Source: Methylosinus sporium
Lineage (GTDB): Bacteria; Pseudomonadota; Alphaproteobacteria; Rhizobiales; Beijerinckiaceae
Assembly (NCBI RefSeq): GCF_003113265.1
Contig: NZ_PUIV01000015.1
Coordinates: 1-64,000, forward strand
Length of the DNA stretch: 64,000 nt
Direction: 5' to 3'
This document shows positions 44,301 to 52,274 of this stretch, piece by piece. Position 1 is the first letter of the stretch; every line of letters starts with the position of its first letter. The translations under genes and the position numbers were made by a program. The notes under the pieces were generated by a model. It was not told the DNA's origin, ran no database searches, and worked only from the letters and a program-made list of their open reading frames with translations.

Positions 44301-44454
44301 GCTGAGTCGGCACATAGATCGTGGTGGCGGCCAGAGCCAGCGGGCCGCTCTCGCGCGAGAGGCCGGGGATGATCGCGCCATCCAGCAGCGCTCGCGTGAA
44401 GGCGCCGAGAAAGGAGGCGCCGGAGGCTATGGAAAATACGTAGCGAGACGCCAT
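41338..44454 (-). CDS. addB: Double-strand break repair protein AddB
   Basis: A 1038-residue partner of AddA in alphaproteobacteria. It has a helicase-like N-terminus without a usable Walker A (SIASGASFLGAFTRALLDG), the ATTIYVPTQRAARALA strand, LGLSPPERRIGQTAHDF and a C-terminal RecB-type nuclease with FVFDYKTGNPP. The nuclease Asp/Lys set (DYK) and the upstream EIGVAVHAALAKF segment are conserved. ATG 44454 follows GAGAAAAAA. The downstream side runs immediately into the repeat array, and addA lies 3.8 kb further on. The upstream tsaE/nucleotidyltransferase neighbours usual in rhizobia are absent. Confidence 0.95.
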   Translation of the reverse strand: MASRYVFSIASGASFLGAFTRALLDGAIIPGLSRESGPLALAATTIYVPTQRAARALAAQFSTAIEAPAALLPRILPLGDLDEQEASALFHADLDSSEATLELALAPAIEELDRRLILAELVLQWARALRHAIVSIDPTGAVEHDPREMLLIAPSPTSAYALSGELARLIDEFAIEKLGAGALAGLAEEAYDRFFAITANFLKIALEDWPNILSGCGLIDRAARQTALIEAQIAHLERGGARGPVIALGSTGAHPATARLLAAIARMERGAVILPGLDLELNEAAWRRVGDDGENEREEPSFTHPQTLLKRLLSTLGVTREEVRPLGSAPPVLQARTRLLAEALLPADCTDYWRDFRAAAAEGFANALAGVSFIEAADEREEALALALSMREALETPGRTAALITPDRDIARRVCAELARWGVEVDDSAGRPLGATPIGALARLVAATAEDGASAIDAAALLAHPLTRLGLERAEIERLAPLVEIAVLRNVESGGSFAAMAAPARRLAEETHAHPALKRICEEDWRAIEDLLARLDEALSPLGALTPEARLGERARAHALALEKIANKEPAGEGVEQLLQLFDALEAAGSALVFDAAGYASFFDRLAFEMSAPSPRRAHPRLKILGLLEARLLDADLALLAGLDETIWPPQAESGAFLNRAMRRQLGLSPPERRIGQTAHDFSMAFGAAEVVVSRAKKRDGAPTVVSRLIARLAALSGEAFAACKARGDEKCALAAALDRPQEIRAISRPLPRPPVELRPTRLSVTRVEKLRRDPYSIFAEYILRLPPLPPLGALKGAREIGVAVHAALAKFQEAHPKGPLPEDARALLVDIAREELGEFLDDPSFIAFDWPRIEAGLDHALAFERERREQAREIFIEKGAGWKLTLADGSVFTLSCVADRIEVDASGEAFVFDYKTGNPPTASQVGAGFSPQLTLEAAMIEAGAFESIGAPHVAGAAYVRLGSKTGGETQWLKFKDKSFGDVVAEHRANLFVLLNQFRLADTPYPSRPWVEFASRYSDYDHLARVKEWSREGGGGEE

Positions 44455-44492
44455 TTTTTTCTCGGCGGGTGGAAAGAAAGCATAAGCTGAGC

Positions 44493-44508
44493 AATTCACA
44501 TCTGAATT
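44493..44508. promoter_or_regulatory. Palindrome AATTCA-N4-TGAATT between addB and the sensor kinase
   Basis: A perfect 6-bp inverted repeat with a CATC spacer in the 185-bp divergent gap. The gap is AT-richer than its surroundings. The palindrome could be an operator or a supercoiling-sensitive site; no regulator is implied. Confidence 0.35.
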
Positions 44509-44639
44509 CTGTGCATTGCGCGTGATTGCGGAATTGAAACCCGCTGGCAGAGGAGAATACTCCGGGGCGGCGACCGTGGCGATGGTTTGGCGGTGCGCCG
44601 GCTTTTTCGAGAGCGAATAGGTTTCGAGGGAACTCGCCG

Positions 44640-45788
44640 ATGGACCGATCGTCGAGCGATTCGCACGCCGAGCTCCGAGAGACTTCTGCGACGACGCGGC
44701 CTTCCCGCCGCGCCGCGGGGGGCGGGGACGATTTGCGCCACGCCGAGGCGGCGCGGCTGGAGGCCGTCCTCGCATGTCTGTCGGACGCTGTCTTGTCGAT
44801 CGACGACAAGGGCGTGGTGGTCGGCGTCAATGGCGCCGCGGGCGCGCTGTTTCGCTGCTCCGCCGAGACGCTGCTCGGCCGGGAGGCGGCGCATTTGTTG
44901 CCTGGAAGCGGTCTCGCGGCGGGGGAGCGGCGATCGGACGGTCTCGCTCTGCGCCCCGATGGCTCGACCTTCCCCATTTCCCTCGCCGTCAATGAGACGC
45001 GCGGCGCCGTCCGCCAGCGCATCGCCGTCATTCGCGATCTCACCGAGGAGCGCGCCGCCGAGGCGCTGCTCTGCGAGCTGCGTTCGGAGCTCGCCTATGC
45101 CGGGCGGCTCGCCGCAATGGGCGAGCTGGCCGCCGCGCTGGCGCATGAGATCAACCAACCCTTTTCCGCCATCGCCACCTATGTCCGCACCGCGCGTTGG
45201 CTGCTGCAGCGCAAGCCCAAGCAGAGCGGCGAGGTCGAAGATATTCTCGACAAGGCCGGGGCGCAGGCGATGCGCGCCGGCGATATCGTGCGCCGCTTGC
45301 GCGAGTTCGTCACGCGCGGCGAATCGGTGAAGACGGTGCAGAGCCTCAGCGCTCTGGTCGAGGAGGCGAAATCGCTGGGCGTCGCCAGCGCGCGCCAGGT
45401 CGGCGCGCAGATCAGCGTCGCCGCCAAGGCCGAGAATGACGAGGTTCTCGCCGATCGCGTGCAGATCCAGCAGGTCATCGTCAATCTCATGCGCAACGCC
45501 GTCGAGGCGATGGATGGCGCGCCGCGGCGCGAGCTGTCGCTCTCCACCTCCGCCGCCGACGGCTATGCGCGGCTCGACGTGGCCGACACGGGCCATGGTC
45601 TGAAGGACGGCGCCGGCGCGCTGTTTCAGCCCTTCCGCAGCAGCAAGGCGAGCGGAATGGGCATAGGGCTTTCGATTTCCCGCTCGATTGTCGAGGCGCA
45701 TGGCGGACGCATTTGGGCCGAGCCCAATCCGCGCGGCGGCGCGATTTTCAGCTTCACACTTCCTCTCGCGGAAAGGGCCAGCCTATGA
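44640..45788 (+). CDS. PAS-domain sensor histidine kinase, FixL-like but lacking the haem region
   Basis: A 382-residue soluble kinase. A PAS domain covers about residues 45-135 (LSDAVLSIDDKGVVVGVNGAAGALF, in pieces DAVLSIDDKG and NGAAGALFRCSAETLLGREA), a HisKA domain carries H169 in ALAHEINQPFSAIATYV, and the HATPase has QVIVNLMRNAVEAMDG, DTGHGLKDG and SGMGIGLSISRSIVEAHGG. Sequence is nearest FixL, but the PAS loop from LLPGSG to GLALRPDGSTFP is shortened and the segment with the haem-ligand His of FixL is missing. It overlaps its response regulator by four bases (ATGA). Confidence 0.85.
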   Translation: MDRSSSDSHAELRETSATTRPSRRAAGGGDDLRHAEAARLEAVLACLSDAVLSIDDKGVVVGVNGAAGALFRCSAETLLGREAAHLLPGSGLAAGERRSDGLALRPDGSTFPISLAVNETRGAVRQRIAVIRDLTEERAAEALLCELRSELAYAGRLAAMGELAAALAHEINQPFSAIATYVRTARWLLQRKPKQSGEVEDILDKAGAQAMRAGDIVRRLREFVTRGESVKTVQSLSALVEEAKSLGVASARQVGAQISVAAKAENDEVLADRVQIQQVIVNLMRNAVEAMDGAPRRELSLSTSAADGYARLDVADTGHGLKDGAGALFQPFRSSKASGMGIGLSISRSIVEAHGGRIWAEPNPRGGAIFSFTLPLAERASL

Positions 45789-46471
45789 GACCAGCGCCGC
45801 TCGTGCACCTCGTGGACGATGATCCGGCGATCCGCGACGCGCTGACGCTGATGTTCCGCTCGCGCGGCTTTCGCCCGCGCGCCTATCGCGCGGCGGAGGA
45901 ATGTCTCGCCGAAGCGGGGCCGAAGACATCGGGCTGCATCGTCGCCGATATGCGGCTGCCGGACATGACCGGCGTCGAGCTGACGCGGCGGCTGCGCGCC
46001 TCCGGGGCGACGCCTCCCGTCGTCATCATCACGGCTTGCGCCGGCGCCTCTCTCGCGGTGGAGGCGATGGCGGCCGGCGCCAGCGATCTGTTGGAAAAGC
46101 CCTTCGACGACGAGGCGCTGCTCGCCTCCGTGCGGCGCGCGCTGGCGGCGCGGCGCGGCGAGGGCGACATCGACGCCGAGACTCGCGCCGCGCTCGCGCG
46201 CTTCGGCGAGCTGAGCGAGGATGAGCGGCGCGTGCTGGCCGGCGTCGCCAAAGGCCGGCCGAGCCGCGACATAGCGGAAGGGCTCGGCCTCGAATTGCGC
46301 GCGGTGGAGCTGCACCGCGCCAATATCATGGCCAAGGCCAATATCGGCACGCTGGTCGAGCTGGCGCGGCTCTCGGTGATCGCCGCCAGCGTCAAGGCGA
46401 GCGAAGGACGCGAGCCTAATCCGCCGATGCGGCGCCGCCGTTCAAATCTTCGGGGCGCGGCTGCAGCATGA
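45785..46471 (+). CDS. FixJ-type response regulator
   Basis: A 228-residue NarL/FixJ-family regulator. The receiver has D11-D12, phospho-acceptor D55 (IVADMRLPDMTG) and K in LLEKPFDDEAL. The LuxR-type HTH is near residues 140-200 (LSEDERRVLAGVAKGRPSRDIAEGLGLELRAVELH, in short form GRPSRDIAEGLGLELRAVEL). It is translationally coupled to the kinase. The C-terminus is basic (PPMRRRRSNLRG), and its last 56 bases overlap the convergent fabI end. Target genes cannot be named; no fixK or nitrogen-fixation gene is nearby. Confidence 0.86.
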   Translation: MRPAPLVHLVDDDPAIRDALTLMFRSRGFRPRAYRAAEECLAEAGPKTSGCIVADMRLPDMTGVELTRRLRASGATPPVVIITACAGASLAVEAMAAGASDLLEKPFDDEALLASVRRALAARRGEGDIDAETRAALARFGELSEDERRVLAGVAKGRPSRDIAEGLGLELRAVELHRANIMAKANIGTLVELARLSVIAASVKASEGREPNPPMRRRRSNLRGAAAA

Positions 46472-47237
46472 TGTTGTAGCCGGCGTCGACGACGTGAATC
46501 TCGCCGGTCACGCCGCCCGACAGCTCCGACAGGAAATAGAGCGCCGAGCCGCCGATCTCGTCCAGCGTGATCATGCGGCGCAGCGGCGCATGGGCCTTTT
46601 GAAATGCGCCCATCGCGCGCGCGCCGGTGATGCCGGCGCCCGCCATGGTGCGGACAGGTCCGGGCGAGATGGCGTTCACGCGGATGCCGCGCGCGCCATA
46701 ATCGGCCGCGAGATAGCGCACGGAGGAATCGAGCGCCGCCTTGGCGACGCCCATGACGTTATAATTTGGCATCACATGCGTGCCGCCGCCGAAGGAGACG
46801 GTGAGCATGGTCCCGCCATTCTTCATCATCGCCGCGGCGCGTTTCGCCGCCTCGGTGAAGGAGAAGCAGGAGATGACCATGGTGCGGATGAAATTCTCGC
46901 GCGATGTGTCCGCGTAGAGGCCTTTCAGCTCGCTTTTGTCGGAATAGGCGAGCGAATGGACCAGAAAATCCAGCTCGCCCCACTCCTCCTGCAGCCGCGC
47001 GAAGACGGAATCGAGGGACGCGATATCGTCCACATCGCAGGGGATCACCAGATTGGAGCCGAGCTCCTCGGCGATCGGGCGGACGCGCTTGCCGAGCGCC
47101 TCGCCCTGATAGGTGAAGGCGAGCGAGGCCCCATGCCGCGCCAGCGCTCGCGCTATGCCATAGGCGATGGAATGATCATTCGCGACTCCCATGACAAGGC
47201 CGCGTTTGCCCTGCATGAGGCCCGTTGAAACCGTCAT
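46416..47237 (-). CDS. fabI: Enoyl-ACP reductase (FabI)
   Basis: NADH-dependent last step of fatty-acid elongation. The 273-residue SDR has the FabI motifs GVANDHSIAYGIARAL near the N-terminus, FLVHSLAYSDKSELKG, PNYNVMGVAKAALDSSVRY with catalytic Tyr and Lys, and RVNAISPGPVRTMAGAGI. The first tyrosine of the E. coli Y146/Y156 pair is Phe here (VSFGGGTHVMPNY). It is the last gene of fabA-fabB-fabI, as in rhizobia, and could be the partner isoform for the FabA/FabB branch. The coding end overlaps the fixJ-like gene by 56 bases. Confidence 0.94.
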   Translation of the reverse strand: MTVSTGLMQGKRGLVMGVANDHSIAYGIARALARHGASLAFTYQGEALGKRVRPIAEELGSNLVIPCDVDDIASLDSVFARLQEEWGELDFLVHSLAYSDKSELKGLYADTSRENFIRTMVISCFSFTEAAKRAAAMMKNGGTMLTVSFGGGTHVMPNYNVMGVAKAALDSSVRYLAADYGARGIRVNAISPGPVRTMAGAGITGARAMGAFQKAHAPLRRMITLDEIGGSALYFLSELSGGVTGEIHVVDAGYNIMLQPRPEDLNGGAASAD

Positions 47238-47258
47238 CTTTGATTGGTCCTATTCTCG

Positions 47259-48482
47259 TCAGGCGTCGGGGTGCTTGAACACCAGCGACGCATTGGTGCC
47301 GCCGAAACCGAAGGAGTTGGAGAGCACGGCGCGCAGAGCGACATTGTCGCGCCGCTCGCGCAGGATCGGCATATCGGCGAATTCGGGATCGAGCTCCTCG
47401 ATATTGGCGCTCTCGCAGATGAAGCCGTTCTGCATCATCAGCAGCGAATAGATCGCCTCCTGCACGCCTGTCGCGCCGAGCGAATGGCCGGTCAGCGATT
47501 TCGTCGCCGAGATCGGCGGGCATTTGTCGCCGCGGCCGAAGACCTCGCGGATCGCCTCGATTTCTTTCTGATCGCCGACCGGAGTCGAGGTGGCGTGTGG
47601 ATTGATGTAGTCGATGGGCGTCTTCACGCCGGCGAGCGCCTGGCGCATGCAACGCATCGCGCCTTCGCCGGAAGGGGCGACCATGTCATGGCCGTCCGAG
47701 GTCGCGCCATAGCCGGCGATCTCGGCGTAGATTTTCGCGCCGCGCGCCTTGGCCCGCTCATATTCCTCCAGCACCAGCACGCCCGCGCCGCCGGCGATGA
47801 CGAAGCCGTCGCGATTCTTGTCATAGGCGCGCGAGGCCGTGGCCGGGCGGTCGTTGAAGGAGGAGGACATGGCGCCCATGGCGTCGAACAGAACGGAGAG
47901 CTCCCATTCGAGCTCCTCGCAGCCGCCGGCGAACATAATGTCCTGCTTGCCCCATTGGATCATCTCATAGGCGTTGCCGACGCAATGATTCGACGTCGCG
48001 CAGGCCGAGGAGATGGAATAGTTCACGCCCTTGATCTTGAACCAGGTGGCGAGCGTCGCCGAGGCGGTGGAGGACATGGCCTTGGGCACGGCGAAGGGGC
48101 CGACCTTCTTGGGTCCCTTGGTGCGGGCGATATCGGCGGATTCGACCACCACTTTGGTCGAAGGGCCGCCCGAGCCCATGACGATGCCGGTGCGCTCATT
48201 GGAGATTTCGTCCGGCGCGAGGCCGGAGTCGAGAATCGCCTGATCCATGGCGACATGATTCCAGGCCGTGCCCATGGCGTGGAAGCGCATGGCTCTCCGG
48301 TCGAGGAGGGTGGACGGGTCGAGAGTCGGCGCGCCATGCACCTGGCAGCGGAAGCCGAGCTCGGCATATTTGTCCGCCTTGACGATGCCCGACTTCGCCT
48401 CATGCAGAGAGGCGACGACTTCCTGCGTATTGTTGCCGATGGACGAAACGACGCCCATGCCGGTCACGACCACTCTTCTCAT
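47259..48482 (-). CDS. fabB: 3-oxoacyl-ACP synthase I (FabB)
   Basis: The condensing enzyme needed for unsaturated fatty-acid elongation. The 407-residue thiolase-fold protein has the catalytic cysteine C161 in [12 protein letters not shown], the His residues in [12 protein letters not shown] and [13 protein letters not shown], and the [15 protein letters not shown] end. ATG 48482 with GGGAG is chosen; a TTG two codons earlier is possible. It lies 21 bp upstream of fabI and 89 bp downstream of fabA on the same strand. Confidence 0.97.
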   Translation of the reverse strand: MRRVVVTGMGVVSSIGNNTQEVVASLHEAKSGIVKADKYAELGFRCQVHGAPTLDPSTLLDRRAMRFHAMGTAWNHVAMDQAILDSGLAPDEISNERTGIVMGSGGPSTKVVVESADIARTKGPKKVGPFAVPKAMSSTASATLATWFKIKGVNYSISSACATSNHCVGNAYEMIQWGKQDIMFAGGCEELEWELSVLFDAMGAMSSSFNDRPATASRAYDKNRDGFVIAGGAGVLVLEEYERAKARGAKIYAEIAGYGATSDGHDMVAPSGEGAMRCMRQALAGVKTPIDYINPHATSTPVGDQKEIEAIREVFGRGDKCPPISATKSLTGHSLGATGVQEAIYSLLMMQNGFICESANIEELDPEFADMPILRERRDNVALRAVLSNSFGFGGTNASLVFKHPDA

Positions 48483-48571
48483 GTCCAAACTCCCTCGCGC
48501 CGGCGGGCTCGGTCGTCCCGTCTGGTTATGGCGGCGTCTCGCGCGCCCTCGATCGGCGTTCCGTCAGGCCG

Positions 48572-49087
48572 TCACGCGGCTTCGGGCTTGGCGAGACCGA
48601 CCTTCAGGTCTTTCGCTTCGTAAATACGTTCGCCGTCCACCTCCACCCAGCCATCGGCGATGCCGAGGACGAGCTTGGATTTGAACACGCGCTTGAAATC
48701 GACGCCGTAGCGGACGAGCTTATTGTGCGGCCGCACCTGGCCGCTGAATTTCACCTCGCCGACGCCGAGCGCCATGCCGCGGCCGGGCAGATCCAGCCAG
48801 CCCAGAAAAAAGCCGGTGAGCTGCCACAGCGAATCGACGCCCAGGCACCCTGGCATCACCGGATTGCCCTTGAAATGACAGTCGAAGAACCAGAGGCTCG
48901 GATTAATGTCCAACTCGGCGCGCACATAGCCTTTGCCATGCGCGCCGCCCTCTTCGAAAATTTCTGTGATTCGGTCGAACATGAGCATGGGCGGCAGCGG
49001 AAGCTGCGCATTGCCGGGACCGAACAGCTCCTCCCGCGCGCAGGCGAGCAGATCCTCATATCCGAATGACGAGCGCCGTTCGCTCAT
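48572..49087 (-). CDS. fabA: 3-hydroxydecanoyl-ACP dehydratase/isomerase (FabA)
   Basis: Introduces the cis double bond at the C10 stage. The 171-residue hot-dog fold protein has catalytic H71 ([11 protein letters not shown]) and D85 ([16 protein letters not shown]), equal to His70/Asp84 of E. coli. ATG 49087 ([14 protein letters not shown]) is the family start. It is divergent from irr across about 200 bp, so iron or haem status could influence this promoter region. Confidence 0.97.
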   Translation of the reverse strand: MSERRSSFGYEDLLACAREELFGPGNAQLPLPPMLMFDRITEIFEEGGAHGKGYVRAELDINPSLWFFDCHFKGNPVMPGCLGVDSLWQLTGFFLGWLDLPGRGMALGVGEVKFSGQVRPHNKLVRYGVDFKRVFKSKLVLGIADGWVEVDGERIYEAKDLKVGLAKPEAA

Positions 49088-49285
49088 GATGTTCCTTTTT
49101 GCGTCTTCGACGTGACGATTCCCGGTCGCGCCGCCGGCCGGAAGCCGCATTCGTTAACATAGGCGCCGGCCGGGTCAAAGGGGGCGAGCGGCTCGTTATG
49201 CGCCGGCGAGGAAAAAGTTGTCTCTATGCCCGAGCTTCCCTATTGTAAGCGAAGAGACACATTGCCGGGCGGGAATGAGAGGCGA

Positions 49286-49735
49286 ATGACGGTCGAGCGA
49301 GCCATGGTCGATGCGACGGAGCGGGTCGACGCCATGCGGCGGCTGCGCAGCCGGCTGATGGCCGCCGGAATGCGGCCGACGCGCCAGCGCGTCGCGCTGG
49401 GCGGCCTGCTGTTCGGCAAGGGCGACCGCCATGTGACCGCCGAAAAGCTGTTCGAGGAGGCGCTGGCCGCCGATCTGCCGGTCTCGCTCGCCACCGTCTA
49501 CAACACATTGCATCAATTCACCGATGTCGGCCTCTTGCGCGAGATCGCGGTCGATGGCGCGCGCATCTATTTCGACACCAATGTGTCGGAGCATCATCAT
49601 TTTCTGCTCGACGGCGAAGGGCTGGTCGACATTCCCGGCGCCCATGTCGACGTCGCCAGCCTGCCGGCCCCGCCGGCGGGCATGAGGATCGCCCGAGTCG
49701 ATGTGGTGGTCCGCCTGTGCAAGGACGAGGACTGA
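49286..49735 (+). CDS. irr: Irr, Fur-family iron response regulator
   Basis: A 149-residue Fur-family regulator typical of Hyphomicrobiales that controls haem synthesis and iron uptake in response to haem. The winged helix is MRPTRQRVALGGLLFGKGDRHVTAEKL in short form RPTRQRVALGGLLF. The HHH stretch (residues 103-105, SEHHHFL) is the haem-sensitive motif. The N-terminal GCPWH-type haem motif of Bradyrhizobium Irr is absent, as in many other species. ATG 49286 follows GAGAGGCGA. The divergent fabA-fabB-fabI arrangement is the usual order. Confidence 0.94.
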   Translation: MTVERAMVDATERVDAMRRLRSRLMAAGMRPTRQRVALGGLLFGKGDRHVTAEKLFEEALAADLPVSLATVYNTLHQFTDVGLLREIAVDGARIYFDTNVSEHHHFLLDGEGLVDIPGAHVDVASLPAPPAGMRIARVDVVVRLCKDED

Positions 49736-49746
49736 GGATCCGAGGG

Positions 49747-49800
49747 CGCTTCACCCTCCCCTCGAGGGTCGGACGGTGAATCCGTCCGGGGTGGAGTGAG
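49747..49800. repeat. Dispersed GC-rich repeat, copy 2 (partial)
   Basis: CGCTTCACCCTCCCCT, GAGGGTCGGACGG, TGAATCCGTCCGGGGTGG corresponds to the reverse complement of the 61190-61244 part of the same family, with different loop bases. It is followed by an exact-period 20-bp doublet (49801-49820 and 49821-49840, CCCGAAGACTTGG core). It lies between convergent irr and the SH3 gene. Confidence 0.7.
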
Positions 49801-49871
49801 CCCGAAGACTTGGAGCGTGGCCCGAAGACTTGGGGCGCGGCACCCTCCTCCCGAGCGCCTTCGGCGCTCGA

Positions 49872-50408
49872 TCACTCGATCTTCTCCCCCGGATAGACGC
49901 CCCACAGGCCCTCCTGCTTCACATAGGCGTCGAAGCCCTCGCCCGAGACTCGGCACCAGGAGCCGTCGCAGCGGCGCAGGCTGGCGACGACGCCGGGCGA
50001 GAGTTTCGCCACCGGCGTCGTTCTATCGCTGGCGTAGGCGAGGATCGGCTCCTTCTTCCAGGGCGCGACGAGGGCGGTGCGGCGGCCCGAGAGCAGCGAA
50101 TGCAGCACCCAGCCCTCGGTTCCCTCCGAATCGCGAATTTTCCGCCAAATCTCGAATTCCGCGGTGATTTCAACCGGAAGGCCGGCGCGCTCGAACACCC
50201 AGAGCGTCGGGTGCTCCTTGCTCGGGCCCTCGTGCAGATTGACGCGGTCCGATTTGAGGCTGACATAACGCGGCAGCGGCAGGCCGGACGCCGAGCCGGT
50301 CTGCTGCTGCGCGCCGGCCTTCGCCGCCGCGCCGACGAGCAGTGCGACGATAATGAAACGGACCGCGGCGGCCGCGCATCTTCGGCTCGGAAGGGGCTTT
50401 TCGTCCAT
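49872..50408 (-). CDS. Secreted SH3-domain protein
   Basis: A 178-residue exported protein. The signal segment (AAAAVRFIIVALLVGAAAKAGA, given short as IIVALLVGAAAKAGA) ends near residue 33. Bacterial SH3 repeats follow: VSLKSDRVNLHEGPSKEHP with VFERAGLPVEITAEFEIW and WVLHSLLSG, then LSPGVVASLRRCDGSWCRV with two cysteines and WGVYPGEKIE. Such domains bind peptidoglycan or peptides in the envelope. Its partner is unknown. ATG 50408 is the only plausible start. It is divergent from the dehydrogenase gene. Confidence 0.82.
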   Translation of the reverse strand: MDEKPLPSRRCAAAAVRFIIVALLVGAAAKAGAQQQTGSASGLPLPRYVSLKSDRVNLHEGPSKEHPTLWVFERAGLPVEITAEFEIWRKIRDSEGTEGWVLHSLLSGRRTALVAPWKKEPILAYASDRTTPVAKLSPGVVASLRRCDGSWCRVSGEGFDAYVKQEGLWGVYPGEKIE

Positions 50409-50650
50409 TTCTACTCTTCTCCCCGAAGACGCCTCTCGCAGCTGCGAACGACGCCTCGTCTTGTCTTTGTCCCGCCATCTGCTAGGAAGTTCGATAGGAA
50501 AGGGGCGTGGGCGGCGAAAACGCTCTTTTCATCCATCGTCGTTAAGACATGGTTGAAGAGACGCAAAGCCGCCCCGAGGCGCGATCGGCGGAACGGCTCC
50601 CTCGGGCGCCGGACAGATCGGTCGAGCCAGGCGGGAGGACGAAGGGGAAG

Positions 50651-51646
50651 ATGGCGAAAAAGAAGCCGCTCGTCGTGGTGACACGTCGGCTCCCCGAGGT
50701 GATCGAAACCCGCATGTGCGAGCTGTTCGACACGCGCCTCAATGTGAGCGACCGGCCGGCGACCCATGAGGAGCTCGTCGAGGCCGTCCGCACCGCGGAT
50801 GTGCTGGTGCCGACGATCACCGACCGCATCGATTCCGGCCTCATCGGCCAGGCCGGCGACCAGTTGAAGCTCATCGCCAATTTCGGCAATGGCGTCGACC
50901 ATATCGACGTCGCCTCGGCGCTGCGCCGCTCGATCACCGTCACCAATACGCCGGGCGTCCTCACCGAAGACACGGCCGATCTCACAATGGGCCTCATCCT
51001 GGCCGTGGCGCGCCGCATCGTCGAGGGCGCCCGCACGATACCGGACGGCTCCTGGGGCGGCTGGTCGCCCACTTGGATGCTCGGCCATCGCATCACCGGC
51101 AAGCGCCTCGGCATCGTCGGGATGGGCCGCATCGGTCAGGCGCTGGCGCGACGGGCCAGCGCATTCGGCCTTTCCATCCACTATCACAACCGCCGCCGCC
51201 TGCCGGCCGAGATCGAGGATCAGCTCGAGGCGACCTATTGGGAATCGCTCGACCAGATGCTGGCCCGCATCGACATTCTGTCGATCCACTGCCCGCATAC
51301 GCCGGCGACCTATCATCTGCTCTCCGCCCGCAGGCTCAAGCAGCTGCGCCCGCACGCCATCATCGTGAACACCGCCCGCGGCGAGATCGTGGACGAGAAT
51401 GCGCTGATCCGAATGCTGGAGGCGGACGAGATTTCCGGCGCGGGCCTCGACGTCTTCGAGCATGAGCCGGCCGTCTCGCCCAAGCTCGTCAAGCTCGCCA
51501 AGGCGGGCAAGGTGACGCTGCTGCCGCATATGGGCTCGGCCACCAATGAGGGCCGCGTCGACATGGGTGAGAAGGTCATCATCAACATCAAGACCTTCAT
51601 GGACGGGCACCGCCCGCCCGATCGCGTTCTGCCCAGCATGTTGTGA
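50651..51646 (+). CDS. D-2-hydroxyacid dehydrogenase (D-glycerate dehydrogenase / hydroxypyruvate reductase-like)
   Basis: A 331-residue D-isomer-specific dehydrogenase. The NAD motif LGIVGMGRIGQALARR is followed by the catalytic triad: Arg in NTARGEIVDENAL, Glu in DVFEHEP and His in LLPHMGSATNEGR. NFGNGVDHIDVASA and TPGVLTEDTADL match glycerate dehydrogenase (GyaR) types, so glyoxylate/hydroxypyruvate reduction is likely; in a methylotroph it could serve the serine cycle. ATG 50651 with GGGGAAG is chosen over the ATG at 50549. Confidence 0.88.
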   Translation: MAKKKPLVVVTRRLPEVIETRMCELFDTRLNVSDRPATHEELVEAVRTADVLVPTITDRIDSGLIGQAGDQLKLIANFGNGVDHIDVASALRRSITVTNTPGVLTEDTADLTMGLILAVARRIVEGARTIPDGSWGGWSPTWMLGHRITGKRLGIVGMGRIGQALARRASAFGLSIHYHNRRRLPAEIEDQLEATYWESLDQMLARIDILSIHCPHTPATYHLLSARRLKQLRPHAIIVNTARGEIVDENALIRMLEADEISGAGLDVFEHEPAVSPKLVKLAKAGKVTLLPHMGSATNEGRVDMGEKVIINIKTFMDGHRPPDRVLPSML

Positions 51647-51777
51647 GGGCGCGTTTCCGCATCTCGCTCGCGCGCGTCGGAGATTTCCGGCGCTTTTCCG
51701 TTCGGAAAAAAACCACAAGACGCGCGCCATTCTCCTGAAGCGATTCGCGAAGGATCGTTCTCGAAAAGGATCGAAGG

Positions 51778-52239
51778 ATGAGACGAATTCTGACCGCGCT
51801 TCTGGTCGGCCTCGCCGCCTGCGGCCCCGCGCTGGCCAAGGGCAAGCCGGCGCAAAAGGAGAAGGAGCAGCAGGAGGCGACGGCGCAGGAGTCGCCGCCG
51901 AACTACAAGCCCTTCCCGCATAATTATATTTTCAATCTCAAGGACATAAACGGCAAGGCTCCGCCCGCCGACATTTGGATTCGCATCGACACGACGATGC
52001 GCGGCTCGGGCTTTTCCGGCTGCAAGTCATGGTCCGGCGTTTTCGTGGTCGGCGGCAATCGGCTCGGCCCCAAGGCCATGCCCGCCGTCGCCGACGCCAA
52101 ATGCGATCCCGCATTGCAGGCGATCGAGCGCGATTTCTGGCAGGTGATGCTCTCCGGCCCCTATTGGGACACGCAGGGCTCGGACCTCATCCTCAAGGGC
52201 GCCAAGGGCGGCGTGCTGCGCTTCACCCGTTCGCTCTGA
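51778..52239 (+). CDS. Secreted META-domain protein
   Basis: A 153-residue exported protein. The signal peptide ends near residue 20 (LVGLAACGPALA-KG). A charged linker (QKEKEQQEATAQ) is followed by a META/HslJ-like domain: FSGCKSWSGVFVVGGNRLGP and CDPALQAIERDFWQVMLSG with two cysteines. META proteins are found in envelope stress and antibiotic-tolerance contexts; the role here is unknown. It is followed 36 bp later by an ATPase on the same strand. Confidence 0.7.
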   Translation: MRRILTALLVGLAACGPALAKGKPAQKEKEQQEATAQESPPNYKPFPHNYIFNLKDINGKAPPADIWIRIDTTMRGSGFSGCKSWSGVFVVGGNRLGPKAMPAVADAKCDPALQAIERDFWQVMLSGPYWDTQGSDLILKGAKGGVLRFTRSL

Positions 52240-52274
52240 TCCGTTCGGGGCTCGAGCCCGGCGAGGATCGCGCA

